Source: Pseudomonadota bacterium (lineage in GTDB: Bacteria > Pseudomonadota > Gammaproteobacteria > Burkholderiales > JABEVD01). From it: 64,000 nt of DNA. The stretch lies in contig JAJZQY010000005.1 of assembly GCA_021806605.1 (NCBI GenBank), forward strand, positions 1 to 64,000, in the 5' to 3' direction. The first letter of the stretch is position 1. Each line of letters opens with the position of its first letter. Under the pieces are notes generated by a model. It saw only the letters and a program-made list of their open reading frames with translations. It searched no databases and was not told the DNA's origin. Both the position numbers and the translations under genes were made by a program. Shown piece by piece: positions 25,523-35,958 of the stretch.

Positions 25523-27907
25523 CTAGCCTCCCTCGATCAGGATGGAAAAATCGGTGCCCGCCCATTGATCGGTGGCATTGTCTTTATAGGTGAAATCGAT
25601 TTTCTGGCCGGGAAAAAGTCCCGTGACATCGAGTTCTGCCAGATGAAGATTGAGGCCGCATGTTCCGGTCTGGATTTCTGCAGCATGCTGCCATCCGTCC
25701 ACGCCCCACGAGACGGTAGCGGGATGCGGCAGGGCGACGACGAGTTTCAAGCCTCTGCCCATGCTGGCGATGGGTGCCTGCTGCAGCCAGAATACCTTTT
25801 CTTTCGCGGGGCGCTCCCCCCGGTAACGTTCCCAGACCGAATCCGGCCGATCCACGGGATAGCCGGCCTTTCTCGAGTAGGCGAGTTTGACAAATTCCGC
25901 ATGTGCCCAGGCAAGCGGCATCGCCGAGCCGGTGGGGCGTCCGGGATAAAGGCGGTGTTCGGGGATCGCGACATCGTCCCAGATTTGCTCGGGGATCATG
26001 CCGCCTGCCCCCGCCATGGCGGCCATCGCCTCCAGGTAGGGAAGGGGATCGCGCCCTGCGCAAAGCTCATAATGCCCCCGTTCCCCGGTCAGGAGCGGCC
26101 AGGCTCTTCCCTTCCCTGAGCCGTTGTAGGCGCTACCATCCGCATGTTCGCCATAGCCGTCGCCATTGTAGCGGCGCCAGCAGGGTCCGTTCGGGGTATC
26201 GACCTTGAGCAGCGCATCGACCACCTTCAGGGTGTCCACGATCAGGGGGTCGTCGGGGTTGCGCAGCCCGAAGCGCACGAGCTGCAGAAAGTCGGTTCCA
26301 ACCAGCTCGTCCGCCCGATACTCGGTACCGGTGACATGGTTCTTGATATGCATCACGCCCTTCAGCGCGGCATTGTCCTTGATCACGAGGGAAGGCGCGA
26401 CCCGAATGTAGTAGCCGCGCACGTTCAATTCGCTCCTGAGGGGAGAATCCCTGACGACATTCCAGTCTTCGATATGGGCATTCCAGAAATCGGCCAGTTC
26501 GAGTGCGACGGCCCTGTCTTCAGGGTCGAGAAAGGGCGCCCCGGCAACCAGCGCTGCGATGCACACGGCAAGCGTAAAGGCGTTGACGCCGGAACTTTCC
26601 TCCCATCGGTCCTGGTCGCTCGCCGGCCCGGTCCTGGCGATGAAGCCGAGCGCCCGGCGAACCATGTCCCTGACCTGTATCCCGTCCAGGGCGTTTCGGT
26701 CGACAAGCGCTGCTGCGAGCAGCACCGGAAAGGCCGCTTCATCGAGCTGGATGCCCTGCCAGTAGGGCTTGCCCCCAAGCCATTGATTCTGGTACCAGTG
26801 GCCGTCCTCGTGCTGCGTTGCGATCAGATAGCGCAGGATATTGTGGGCATCCTGATCCGCGCCCAGCACCAGCAGCGCTCCGGCGCACTCGACGAGATCC
26901 CTGGGCCATACCAGGTGGTAACCCCCGAGTTCATCCCGGGTGTTGCCCCAGGGGATGCTCAGGCTGGCCACCATCGCTCCGGGGAAGCTCTTGTCCTGAT
27001 GCGCTTTTAGCACCATGGACGAGACCATCAATTCCTTCTCCATGTCCGGAGGGAGATCTTCGCAGTATGAATGGCGCCCGTGCCATCGTTGCCACTTGTC
27101 CACATGCCTTTGCCAGATTTCGTCGAAAGGCTGCAGCAGCGCGGAAATGGCGAGGGTGGCTGCGGATTGCTTGGAGCTGCCGAATCCCAGCGCAAGCGTG
27201 GCCTGACGAGGCAGCTGCCCGGCAAGCGCGACGTTTCCCGGCCCGGCTTTTTGATATTCCCAGCGCATTTCCCCGTTGTGGGCGAAATCCTGCCAACCGT
27301 CGCTCAGCCCCACATAACCCGCGCTGGTCTTCCCGAGCGCGTCCTTTTGAAGATCGTCTACCGCGACCAGGGCGAGGCCGAAAGGGCCCTGTTCCGCCCA
27401 AAGCACGGAGCGGCCCCGGTAGCGCGAAGCTTCGGCGATGTTCTGCTGCCCGGTTCCGCCGAGATGGGGGGAAAGCAGCACATAGGGGAGCAGGTCGGGC
27501 TCGCCTTCGAGCTTCAATTCCAGCAGAAGCACATCGCGTTCCGGATCGGGGCAGATGCGCAGTCTGAGCTGGAACCGGCCATGCTGATGGATGACTTCCA
27601 CAGCCGGTATGCCGGGACTGGCGAACTTCAGTTGATGGCTCCCGAGAGTCTTGACCTCGGCCCAGAATCCGCGGCTGCCGGCGATGACGAAACCCATGTC
27701 CTTGACTTGGGGTACGTCTATCCGCGGATAGTAAACTTCGTTGACAACGCCCCGGCTCAGGGTATACCACAGGCGCGAAGGGCCGAGTCCGCACCCCACC
27801 ATCTCCTTTGCACTGTTCGTCCAGTTGGGGCTGAGGCCCGGGTGTCCGGGCGCTTCCGTGGATGTCGTCCCATTCATTCGAGTCGCTCTCCCCTGATTTG
27901 TTTTCAT
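25523..27907 (-). CDS. Glycoside hydrolase family 15 glucoamylase-like protein
   Basis: A 794-residue GH15 protein. The N-terminal beta-sandwich domain begins with the typical GLGPSRLWYTLSRGVVNEVYYPRID stretch, and the C-terminal (alpha/alpha)6 barrel includes YHLVWPRDLVE, the probable catalytic acid region WEESSGVNAFTLAV and a C-terminal WPLLTGERGHYEL. GH15 enzymes release glucose from the non-reducing ends of starch, glycogen or trehalose-type substrates. No signal peptide is seen, so it may act on internal glycogen. The ATG at 27907 or an internal ATG 10 codons later (better fit to the family) could be the start. It is divergent from the two-component genes. Confidence 0.93.
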   Translation of the reverse strand: MKTNQGRATRMNGTTSTEAPGHPGLSPNWTNSAKEMVGCGLGPSRLWYTLSRGVVNEVYYPRIDVPQVKDMGFVIAGSRGFWAEVKTLGSHQLKFASPGIPAVEVIHQHGRFQLRLRICPDPERDVLLLELKLEGEPDLLPYVLLSPHLGGTGQQNIAEASRYRGRSVLWAEQGPFGLALVAVDDLQKDALGKTSAGYVGLSDGWQDFAHNGEMRWEYQKAGPGNVALAGQLPRQATLALGFGSSKQSAATLAISALLQPFDEIWQRHVDKWQRWHGRHSYCEDLPPDMEKELMVSSMVLKAHQDKSFPGAMVASLSIPWGNTRDELGGYHLVWPRDLVECAGALLVLGADQDAHNILRYLIATQHEDGHWYQNQWLGGKPYWQGIQLDEAAFPVLLAAALVDRNALDGIQVRDMVRRALGFIARTGPASDQDRWEESSGVNAFTLAVCIAALVAGAPFLDPEDRAVALELADFWNAHIEDWNVVRDSPLRSELNVRGYYIRVAPSLVIKDNAALKGVMHIKNHVTGTEYRADELVGTDFLQLVRFGLRNPDDPLIVDTLKVVDALLKVDTPNGPCWRRYNGDGYGEHADGSAYNGSGKGRAWPLLTGERGHYELCAGRDPLPYLEAMAAMAGAGGMIPEQIWDDVAIPEHRLYPGRPTGSAMPLAWAHAEFVKLAYSRKAGYPVDRPDSVWERYRGERPAKEKVFWLQQAPIASMGRGLKLVVALPHPATVSWGVDGWQHAAEIQTGTCGLNLHLAELDVTGLFPGQKIDFTYKDNATDQWAGTDFSILIEGG

Positions 27908-28081
27908 TAGTCACGATTCGACACCGTTCGCTGGATCAAGTTCGCAGGTTACATTCCGTTACGCCTCGGTCAAGAAGGGCGAACAATCCGCCTGTATAAC
28001 TTTCTGAAATTGAAGAGAACGGGATAAAGGCTGGGGAGTGCGCTATCATCCCGAATTCCGGAGGCAACTTCAGAGAAAACC

Positions 28082-28807
28082 ATGAGCACGACTATCGACC
28101 ATATCCTCATCGTCGACGACGACAAGGAAATCCGCGCCCTGCTTGGCGACTATCTGCAGAAGAACGGATTCAGGGTGACTGCTGTTGCGGACGGCAGAGC
28201 CATGCAGGCGGCCCTTGAGGGGGATCCTGTTTCACTCATCGTGCTCGATTTGATGCTGCCCGGTGAAGATGGTCTCGTGCTGTGCAGGAACATCCGCGCC
28301 GGATCGGATGTTCCCGTGATGATGCTCACTGCGAAGGGCGACGACATGGACAGGATCGTCGGCCTGGAAATGGGGGCGGACGACTATCTTGCAAAGCCCT
28401 TCAATCCAAGGGAACTCCTGGCCAGAATCAAGAGCATACTGCGGCGCGCCAAGGTCCGGTCCGATCATCTCAAACCCGAGGAGGCGAGCGTGATGCGCTT
28501 CTCCGGCTGGCGTCTCGATACTCTTTCGAGACAGCTGACTTCTCCCGAGGGAGTGGCGGTTCCCCTGAGCGGGGCCGAATACAGGCTGCTCAGGGTTTTT
28601 GTCGATCATGCCAACAGGGTGTTGAACAGGGATCAGTTGATGGATCTTTGCCGGGGAAGGGAGCTGTTTCCCTTCGACAGGAGCATCGATGTCCAGGTGA
28701 GCCGGCTGAGACAGAGGCTGGGTGACGATGCCAAGGAGCCGCTTCTCATCAAGACCATCAGGGGAGAAGGCTACATGCTGGCTGCCAGGGTGGAATGCGA
28801 GAAATGA
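28082..28807 (+). CDS. OmpR-family response regulator
   Basis: A 241-residue regulator with a receiver domain (acidic residues D12-D14, phospho-site D56 in LIVLDLMLPGEDG, K near 107) and a winged-helix DNA-binding domain (LSGAEYRLLRVFVDHANRVLNRDQL...QVSRLRQRLGDD). The sequence is closest in style to OmpR. It is the first gene of a pair; its stop overlaps the kinase start. The 174 bases upstream separate it from the divergent glucoamylase gene. Target genes are unknown. Confidence 0.95.
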   Translation: MSTTIDHILIVDDDKEIRALLGDYLQKNGFRVTAVADGRAMQAALEGDPVSLIVLDLMLPGEDGLVLCRNIRAGSDVPVMMLTAKGDDMDRIVGLEMGADDYLAKPFNPRELLARIKSILRRAKVRSDHLKPEEASVMRFSGWRLDTLSRQLTSPEGVAVPLSGAEYRLLRVFVDHANRVLNRDQLMDLCRGRELFPFDRSIDVQVSRLRQRLGDDAKEPLLIKTIRGEGYMLAARVECEK

Positions 28808-30123
28808 TGCCGAAATCGCTTCTCGGCAGGATGATCCTGATTCTGGCGGGGGGGCTGATGATCGGGCAGATGCTGAGCGCTGCGATACAGGTACGGGAGC
28901 GGGAAAAATCCCTTTCCCGGATCATCTGGACCCAGGCTGCCCAGGGAATATCGGCCTATGTCCGCTTGCTTGATGCGACGGCCCCGGCGGAGAGAAAAAG
29001 GGCGGCGGCCCTTTTGAGCGCCCCTCCCCTGCTCGTTTCGGTCGATGGAAAATTCGCGGGAGAACCGATGCAGGGCGAAGACGCGGTGAGACTGAGGGCG
29101 CTGCTCGGGCAGTATCTCGGGGAAGGCATGCCGATTCGCCTGTATTCTTCCGGGCAGAAAGTGCCCTTCTACTGGCCGGAACATGCCTCTTTCGGCCTGG
29201 AGACCCGCCTGAAGGACGGACAGGCGATCGCCTTCAGCTACGACAGGGGAGTCAGCCGCCTCCTCCCCTATCGCCTCCTCATCAATCTCGTCATTCTTTT
29301 CGCGGCGGTCCTCGTCCTTTCCCTGGTGGCGGTGCACTGGGTGACACGCCCCCTGAACCTGCTGGCGGAAGCGGCCGACGAACTCGGCAAGAACATGCAT
29401 CGGCCACCTCTTTCCGAAGAAGGGTCGGCCGAAATGAGGCGCGCTGCACGCGCATTCAACTCGATGCAGGCGCGACTTCTCGAATACCTCGAGTCCAGGG
29501 CGAGGATCCATGCTGCCATGTCGCATGACCTCAAGACCCCGATCACCAGGCTGACGCTGCGTGCAGAGCTGCTCGATGATCCGGAACTCCGAGCCAAATT
29601 CATCAAGGATCTGGAGGAGATGGACAGCATGGTGACGACAAGCCTCGAACTCATGCGCGGAATGGGAAACGGCGAACCTGTGCAGACTGTCGACATCACC
29701 GCCCTCCTGGAGAGCATTCAGGAGGACCAGATGGAAACGGGTGGGGAGGTCGAAATTCTGCAATCGCCGAAAATATATTATTCAGGCAAGCCGCAGGCGC
29801 TGAAGCGCGCCATCATCAATCTCGTCGAGAATGCGGTGAAGTATGGACGAAAGGCGACGGTTTCCATGGAAGAGGCGCCGAAGGAGCTCAGGATTACTGT
29901 CAGGGACCAGGGGCCGGGCATTCCCGAGGACAAGCTGAAGCTCGTTACGGAGCCATTCTACCGCCTTGAGACTTCCCGTAGCCGTGATACGGGAGGATCC
30001 GGCCTGGGACTCGCGATTGCGAAGGCGATCGCCGAAATTCATGGCGGAACCCTGTCGCTGGCCAATTGCCCGCAAGGCGGGCTGCAGGTGACGCTCTCCC
30101 TGCCGACGAAGGATTTTTCATAG
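28804..30123 (+). CDS. EnvZ-like sensor histidine kinase
   Basis: A 439-residue inner-membrane kinase with TM1 at ~7-27, a periplasmic domain, TM2 at ~157-180, a HAMP domain, the phospho-acceptor H241 (MSHDLKTPITRL) and an ATPase domain (LVENAVKYG, DQGPGIPED, GGSGLGLAIAKAIAE). The ATG at 28804 is preferred because it overlaps the regulator stop in an ATGA junction; an in-frame ATG at 28795 is possible. With its partner it resembles EnvZ/OmpR, which responds to osmotic or envelope conditions; the actual signal here is not known. Confidence 0.94.
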   Translation: MMPKSLLGRMILILAGGLMIGQMLSAAIQVREREKSLSRIIWTQAAQGISAYVRLLDATAPAERKRAAALLSAPPLLVSVDGKFAGEPMQGEDAVRLRALLGQYLGEGMPIRLYSSGQKVPFYWPEHASFGLETRLKDGQAIAFSYDRGVSRLLPYRLLINLVILFAAVLVLSLVAVHWVTRPLNLLAEAADELGKNMHRPPLSEEGSAEMRRAARAFNSMQARLLEYLESRARIHAAMSHDLKTPITRLTLRAELLDDPELRAKFIKDLEEMDSMVTTSLELMRGMGNGEPVQTVDITALLESIQEDQMETGGEVEILQSPKIYYSGKPQALKRAIINLVENAVKYGRKATVSMEEAPKELRITVRDQGPGIPEDKLKLVTEPFYRLETSRSRDTGGSGLGLAIAKAIAEIHGGTLSLANCPQGGLQVTLSLPTKDFS

Positions 30124-30210
30124 CTCGGCGACAACGGGGCGGCGGCAGAATGGACGGCGGCGATTTCACGCCCAGGCCCTGCTTGCTGAACAAAGCCTTA
30201 AGTTTCCGCA

Positions 30211-30239
30211 TTCGCATTTCCTGGCCAAATTCCTATAAT
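30211..30239 (+). promoter_or_regulatory. sigma-70-type promoter for the DUF2934 gene
   Basis: A perfect TATAAT at 30234-30239 has a TTCGCA hexamer (4 of 6 matches to TTGACA) at 30211-30216 with a 17-base spacer. Transcription would begin near 30246, about 20 bases before the ATG at 30267, which supports that start. Confidence 0.65.
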
Positions 30240-30266
30240 GGAAAGGGCATGTTCGGGGAAAGGGAA

Positions 30267-30551
30267 ATGACGACAGAAATCGAGCGCCTGGAAATGATCA
30301 GGGAGGCCGCCTACAGTCGCTACATGGATCGGGGCTACGAGCATGGACACGATCTCGAGGACTGGCTGGAGGCTGAAGCCGAGATCGATGCCGCAATGGT
30401 GGAGCCAGGCATCGAATTCGGCATGCAGCAGGGCGGGACCAGGGGCCCTGCCGGAGATGAGGCGATGAAGCGCCTCGTCAGGCGGCACCCGCGGAAAGAA
30501 ATTCCCCTTGTCGAGGGAATCGAATCAGGAGAGGCGCCGCCCAGGGAATAG
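30267..30551 (+). CDS. DUF2934-domain protein
   Basis: A 94-residue soluble protein. The N-terminal half carries the DUF2934 pattern: IREAAYSRYMDRGYEHGHDLEDWLEAEAEI (residues ~8-38). Function of the domain is unknown; it is common in proteobacteria. The ATG at 30267 is chosen because a GGGGAAAGGG ribosome site lies just before it and a good promoter ends at 30239; an ATG at 30249 is possible. The C-terminus is charged and shows no family match. It is monocistronic and convergent with the TolC-like gene. Confidence 0.85.
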   Translation: MTTEIERLEMIREAAYSRYMDRGYEHGHDLEDWLEAEAEIDAAMVEPGIEFGMQQGGTRGPAGDEAMKRLVRRHPRKEIPLVEGIESGEAPPRE

Positions 30552-30561
30552 TGAACAGCCC

Positions 30562-31893
30562 CTAGTGCAGGGCATGGTTCACCTCGACGAGATCCGATTC
30601 CTGCAGGGAGCCGGAAGCGGCTTTGAGTTTCAGCTCCGATAGGAGGTAGTCGTATCTCGCCTTGTAGAGATCGCGCTTGGCAGAATAGAGTTGCTGTTGC
30701 GCATTGAGGACGTCGACCGCGGTCCTCACGCCGACTTCCTGCCCGAGTTTTGTGGAATCGAGTGAAGTTTTGCTGGAGAGGAGCGCCTGTTCGAGCGCCT
30801 TTACCTGGGCCATGCCGCTCGCGACGCCGAGGAAGGCTTGGCGGGCATTGAGTTCCGCGTTCCTGCGCGCATTCTCCTCGTCATCCTTGGATTTTTCGAG
30901 ATTTGCCGCGGCTTCCCGGGTTTGCGAACTGATCGCGCCCCCCTGATAGATCGGCATGTTCAACTGCAGTCCTATCGCGCTCGTTTTTATGTTGGTTCCG
31001 ACGTTGATGAGCGGTCCTCCGGTTGCGGAATTGTTGCCGTAGCTGGCCACGACGGCGAGTGTCGGATAGTGCCCTGCACGACGCTGCTCCACTGTCTTTT
31101 CTGCAATTTTTGCGAGAATCTGGTGGCTGACGAAGTCGAGGTTGTTCTTCAATGCCGCATCCACCCATTTCTGCACATCGTCAGGTTGGGGGGGCTTGGG
31201 TTCGAATTTCGGGTTGACGGATTCGAGATTATCCGGTGTTTTTCCGATCAGGGTGGCAAGCGTGCGCTGTTTGACTTCGAGGTCGCTCACTGCGGATATT
31301 TCCTGCGCCGAAATCAGATCGAATCTCGCCTGGGCCTCGTTGGTGTCGGTGATTGTCGCCGTGCCGACTTCAAAATTCTGCTTTGCCTGCTGCAACTCTT
31401 CCGAAATTGCAGCCTTCTGAGCATGGACGAGTTCGATATTGTCCTGGGCGAGCAGGACGCCGAAATACGCTTGTGCAACCCGGAGGATCAGGTCCTGTTC
31501 CGAGGCGTGGAATTGCGCTTCTGCAGCGGCAACCTGAAGGTGCGCTTCGTCGAATTGTATCCAGTTCTGCATCTGGAAAACGGGCTGGGAAAGCGAAACC
31601 GTGTAGCCGTTGGAATTGTAATTGCCGTTGCCGCCCAGGGGCAGGCCTGCCGGGCCCGGTGAGGTGAGTGTCGTGTCAAAACGATTGTAGGTGGTGTTGG
31701 CGTTGAGCGCGACCGAGGGAAGCAGGAGGGAGCGGCCCTGCGGCACCTTTTCCTGCGCTGCCTGCAACTGCGCCTGTGCCGCCAGGAAGAGGGGATCCTG
31801 GCGCTTGGCAATCCCGTAGATTGACATCAGGTCCGCAGCATGAGCTGCGGGGCTCAGGGCAAGCAGCATGGCGAAAATCGGCTTCAATGTCAT
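30562..31893 (-). CDS. tolC: TolC-family outer-membrane channel protein
   Basis: A 443-residue protein with a cleavable signal peptide (MTLKPIFAMLLALSPAAHA) and no lipobox, followed by LMSIYGIAKRQDPLFLAAQAQLQAAQEK, the classical TolC opening. Two repeats of long helices and beta strands form the trimeric channel used by type I secretion and RND or MFS pumps. It is slightly shorter than E. coli TolC. It follows the Pcm-like gene on the same strand after 73 bases, a common betaproteobacterial order. A palindrome lies just upstream of its start (31902-31911). Confidence 0.93.
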   Translation of the reverse strand: MTLKPIFAMLLALSPAAHAADLMSIYGIAKRQDPLFLAAQAQLQAAQEKVPQGRSLLLPSVALNANTTYNRFDTTLTSPGPAGLPLGGNGNYNSNGYTVSLSQPVFQMQNWIQFDEAHLQVAAAEAQFHASEQDLILRVAQAYFGVLLAQDNIELVHAQKAAISEELQQAKQNFEVGTATITDTNEAQARFDLISAQEISAVSDLEVKQRTLATLIGKTPDNLESVNPKFEPKPPQPDDVQKWVDAALKNNLDFVSHQILAKIAEKTVEQRRAGHYPTLAVVASYGNNSATGGPLINVGTNIKTSAIGLQLNMPIYQGGAISSQTREAAANLEKSKDDEENARRNAELNARQAFLGVASGMAQVKALEQALLSSKTSLDSTKLGQEVGVRTAVDVLNAQQQLYSAKRDLYKARYDYLLSELKLKAASGSLQESDLVEVNHALH

Positions 31894-31898
31894 AAAGT

Positions 31899-31923
31899 GT
31901 CTTACCGGTAAAGTAAATAAGAC
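31899..31923. promoter_or_regulatory. palindromic sites just upstream of the tolC start
   Basis: A perfect 10-base palindrome TTACCGGTAA occupies 31902-31911, ending eight bases before the tolC start codon on the minus strand. It is nested in a wider inverted repeat, GTCTTA (31899-31904) and TAAGAC (31918-31923). No clear Shine-Dalgarno sequence lies between it and the ATG, so the element could act as an operator or at the level of translation. No binding protein is known. Confidence 0.45.
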
Positions 31924-31966
31924 AATTCTAATATAGATTCTGCGCTTTTACACCTAATTTTGCTTT

Positions 31967-32620
31967 TCAGAACTCGAATTTCTGTGCCCTGGCGGCATTT
32001 TTCAGCGGCTGAACCCGGGTTTCGAAGAGATCTTCAGTGTGCCAGGAATCCTTGCCGATGCGCGTGATGAGGGTTGCCTTCATGACCGGATCTTCACCGA
32101 CGACGGCGAAAAGTCTCCCCCCGAAATGAAGCTCTCTCTGGAATTCCTCTGGCAAAACCGGGGTCGATCCGGTCAGCACGATGACGTCGTAGGGGCCGTG
32201 CGAACCCCATCCCTTCGATCCGTCGCCGACCTCCAGCGTGACGTTCCCGACATGGTGAGCCTTGAGGTTTTTTTCGGCCATGGCAGAGAGCTCAGGGACG
32301 ATTTCGACGCTGTAGACATGCTGGCCATGGCTTGCGAGAAGCGTGGTCATGTAGCCGCTGCCGCTGCCGATTTCGAGTACCCTGTCGGATTTTCTGAGGC
32401 GGACTGCCTGAAGGATCTTGGCTTCGAGCTTCGGAGGCAGCATGGCTTCGCCGAATCCCAGTGGAATTTCGATGTCGGCGAGGGCAAGTTCCCTGTAGGC
32501 TGCCGGGACATATTCTTCCCGCTTGGCTTCGAAAAGCAGGCCCAGTACGGTTTTGTCGAGAATATTCCATGGCCTGATCTGCTGTTCGACCATGTTGTAG
32601 CGAGCCCTTTCGAAATCCAT
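31967..32620 (-). CDS. pcm: Protein-L-isoaspartate O-methyltransferase family protein
   Basis: A 217-residue class I SAM-dependent methyltransferase of the Pcm family, which repairs isoaspartyl residues in damaged proteins. It begins MDFERARYNMVEQQIRPWNI, the family hallmark, with a SAM-binding VLEIGSGSGYMTTLLA (residues ~80-95). The C-terminal part is divergent from E. coli Pcm, as in many betaproteobacterial homologues next to tolC, so isoaspartate repair activity is inferred and not certain. The ATG at 32620 follows an AAGGGGAGTGACG ribosome site. It is divergent from thiC. Confidence 0.88.
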   Translation of the reverse strand: MDFERARYNMVEQQIRPWNILDKTVLGLLFEAKREEYVPAAYRELALADIEIPLGFGEAMLPPKLEAKILQAVRLRKSDRVLEIGSGSGYMTTLLASHGQHVYSVEIVPELSAMAEKNLKAHHVGNVTLEVGDGSKGWGSHGPYDVIVLTGSTPVLPEEFQRELHFGGRLFAVVGEDPVMKATLITRIGKDSWHTEDLFETRVQPLKNAARAQKFEF

Positions 32621-32722
32621 CGTCACTCCCCTTGCATTTGAATCTTCCAACTATAACCAATCCTTGTCCAGACAGTCCAGTATAGTGCAGCAAATCTTGC
32701 TTTTGTCGCCGATTTGAAGTAG

Positions 32723-34612
<1,890 letters not shown>

Positions 34613-34613
34613 C

Positions 34614-35468
34614 ATGACATTGCTGCAGATCATGGGGCTCGCCATCGTTCAGGGCGCAGCGGAACTCCTTCCCGTCTCCAGTTCCGCGCATGTCATCGTG
34701 GCAGAGAAGCTGATGGGCCTGGATCCCGCTGCGCCCGAGATGACGATGCTCCTGGTGATGCTCCATACCGGAACCATGTTCGCGGTCATCGTCTATTTCT
34801 GGAGCGCCTGGAAGGAAAGTTTTTTTTCTTCGAAGACGGCTTTCATCGAATCGGCAAAGCGCATCATTGTCGCGACCCTGGTGACGGGGATCGTCGGGTT
34901 CGCGCTCAAGCTCCTCATCGAGAAGCTCTTCATGAAGAACGTGCCCCATGCCGAAATCGAGCAGCTCTTCGGCAACATGAGCCTGATTTCAGCTTCCCTT
35001 GCTGTGGCAGGAATCCTGATTTTCTATGCCGGAATGAAAACCAGGGAAGCTGCCCTCGCTCATTCCGTGGATGTCAGGCAGTCCTGCTATGTCGGCGCAG
35101 TGCAGGGCATCTGCCTGCCTTTCAGGGGATTCTCGCGTTCGGGCGCGACGATATCCGCAGGACTGCTGCTGGGTGTCTCGCGAAGAAAGATCGAGGAATT
35201 CAGCTTCGCCCTTGCCGTGGTGCTGACGCCTCCCGTCATCGCCAGGGAGGCCTGGCGTCTCTTGAAGGATCAGCAGCATGTTTCAGCTGCGGATCTGGGC
35301 GGCATGTTCACGCCCGGCATCCTGGGCATGGTGTTCAGCTTCATCGCCGGGCTCCTGGCGCTCAAATGGCTGTCGAACTGGCTCGAAGTCGGGCGCTGGC
35401 ACTTTTTCGGCGTCTATTGCCTCGCCGCTTCAGCAGTGGTGTTTGCGCTTCACCAGGTGGGAGTCTAG
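34614..35468 (+). CDS. uppP: Undecaprenyl-diphosphatase family protein (UppP/BacA)
   Basis: A 284-residue polytopic membrane protein. UppP converts undecaprenyl pyrophosphate to the monophosphate for cell-wall carrier recycling. The (E/Q)xxxE motif is Q13-G-A-A-E17, followed by PVSSSAH with H26, and the second motif reads RGFSRSGAT where PGxSRSxxT is usual. So the first acidic residue is glutamine and the PG proline is arginine, but key E17, H26, S and R residues remain. It may be a divergent UppP or a relative with another lipid substrate. The ATG at 34614 follows the thiC stop after one base. Confidence 0.87.
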   Translation: MTLLQIMGLAIVQGAAELLPVSSSAHVIVAEKLMGLDPAAPEMTMLLVMLHTGTMFAVIVYFWSAWKESFFSSKTAFIESAKRIIVATLVTGIVGFALKLLIEKLFMKNVPHAEIEQLFGNMSLISASLAVAGILIFYAGMKTREAALAHSVDVRQSCYVGAVQGICLPFRGFSRSGATISAGLLLGVSRRKIEEFSFALAVVLTPPVIAREAWRLLKDQQHVSAADLGGMFTPGILGMVFSFIAGLLALKWLSNWLEVGRWHFFGVYCLAASAVVFALHQVGV

Positions 35469-35911
35469 CCCTGCTCCCAGGGCAGGTTGGCGAAGCGCCA
35501 TCCGTTCACCTTGCCACGGTGGGCATGCTGATTCTTGTCCCCTTCGAAACCTTCCAGGACATTGTAGCATTCGGTATATCCGGCCTGGGCGGCGGCAGAT
35601 GCTGCGCTATGGGAGCGGTGGCCGGAGCGGCAGATGAAGAGCACCAGGGCTTCCCTGTCCACCTGTTGCAGAAGCTGGCTGAGGAAATGGGGGTTGGGCT
35701 GCATGCCGGGGTAGCTCAGCCATTCAATGTGAATGCTGCCGGGAATCCTTCCCACCCAATCGTATTCCGCCCGGGTTCTGACGTCGACGAGCTTGGCTCC
35801 GGGCGCTGTCTTGAAAATGGAATAGGCTTCTTCCGGCAGCAATGCACCTTCATAAGGCAGATCGGCCCCTCGCTCTTTCGCCCTGCCGAGTATTTCGCTG
35901 ATATGGCCCAT
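35465..35911 (-). CDS. Rhodanese-like domain protein
   Basis: A 148-residue single rhodanese domain. The active-site loop C94-R-S-G-H-R is intact, so sulfur transfer activity (thiosulfate or persulfide carrier) is expected; LVDVRTRAEYDWVGRIPGSIHIEW is the family opening. No signal peptide, so cytoplasmic. The ATG at 35911 follows a GCGGGATTGTT region; a longer start at 35938 is possible. Its stop overlaps the uppP stop, and it is divergent from the CDF exporter gene over 47 bases. In a presumed iron or sulfur oxidiser it could join sulfur trafficking, but nothing else here supports that. Confidence 0.93.
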   Translation of the reverse strand: MGHISEILGRAKERGADLPYEGALLPEEAYSIFKTAPGAKLVDVRTRAEYDWVGRIPGSIHIEWLSYPGMQPNPHFLSQLLQQVDREALVLFICRSGHRSHSAASAAAQAGYTECYNVLEGFEGDKNQHAHRGKVNGWRFANLPWEQG

Positions 35912-35940
35912 AACAATCCCGCTGTTAAAAGAAGGCAAAT

Positions 35941-35953
35941 GAAGATATTCTTC
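35941..35953. promoter_or_regulatory. palindrome GAAGA-N3-TCTTC before the CDF gene
   Basis: A perfect 13-base palindrome (GAAGA, TAT, TCTTC) ends five bases before the CDF start codon in the short divergent region shared with the rhodanese gene. It occupies the normal ribosome-site position. It could be the operator of a metal sensor, but no consensus for a named regulator is matched. Confidence 0.35.
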
Positions 35954-35958
35954 CTAAC

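Noticed and set aside
34614-34700. UppP with glutamine in place of the first catalytic glutamate as an inactive enzyme
   Set aside because: The family motif is known as (E/Q)xxxE, so glutamine is an accepted variant; E17, H26 and the SRS segment remain.
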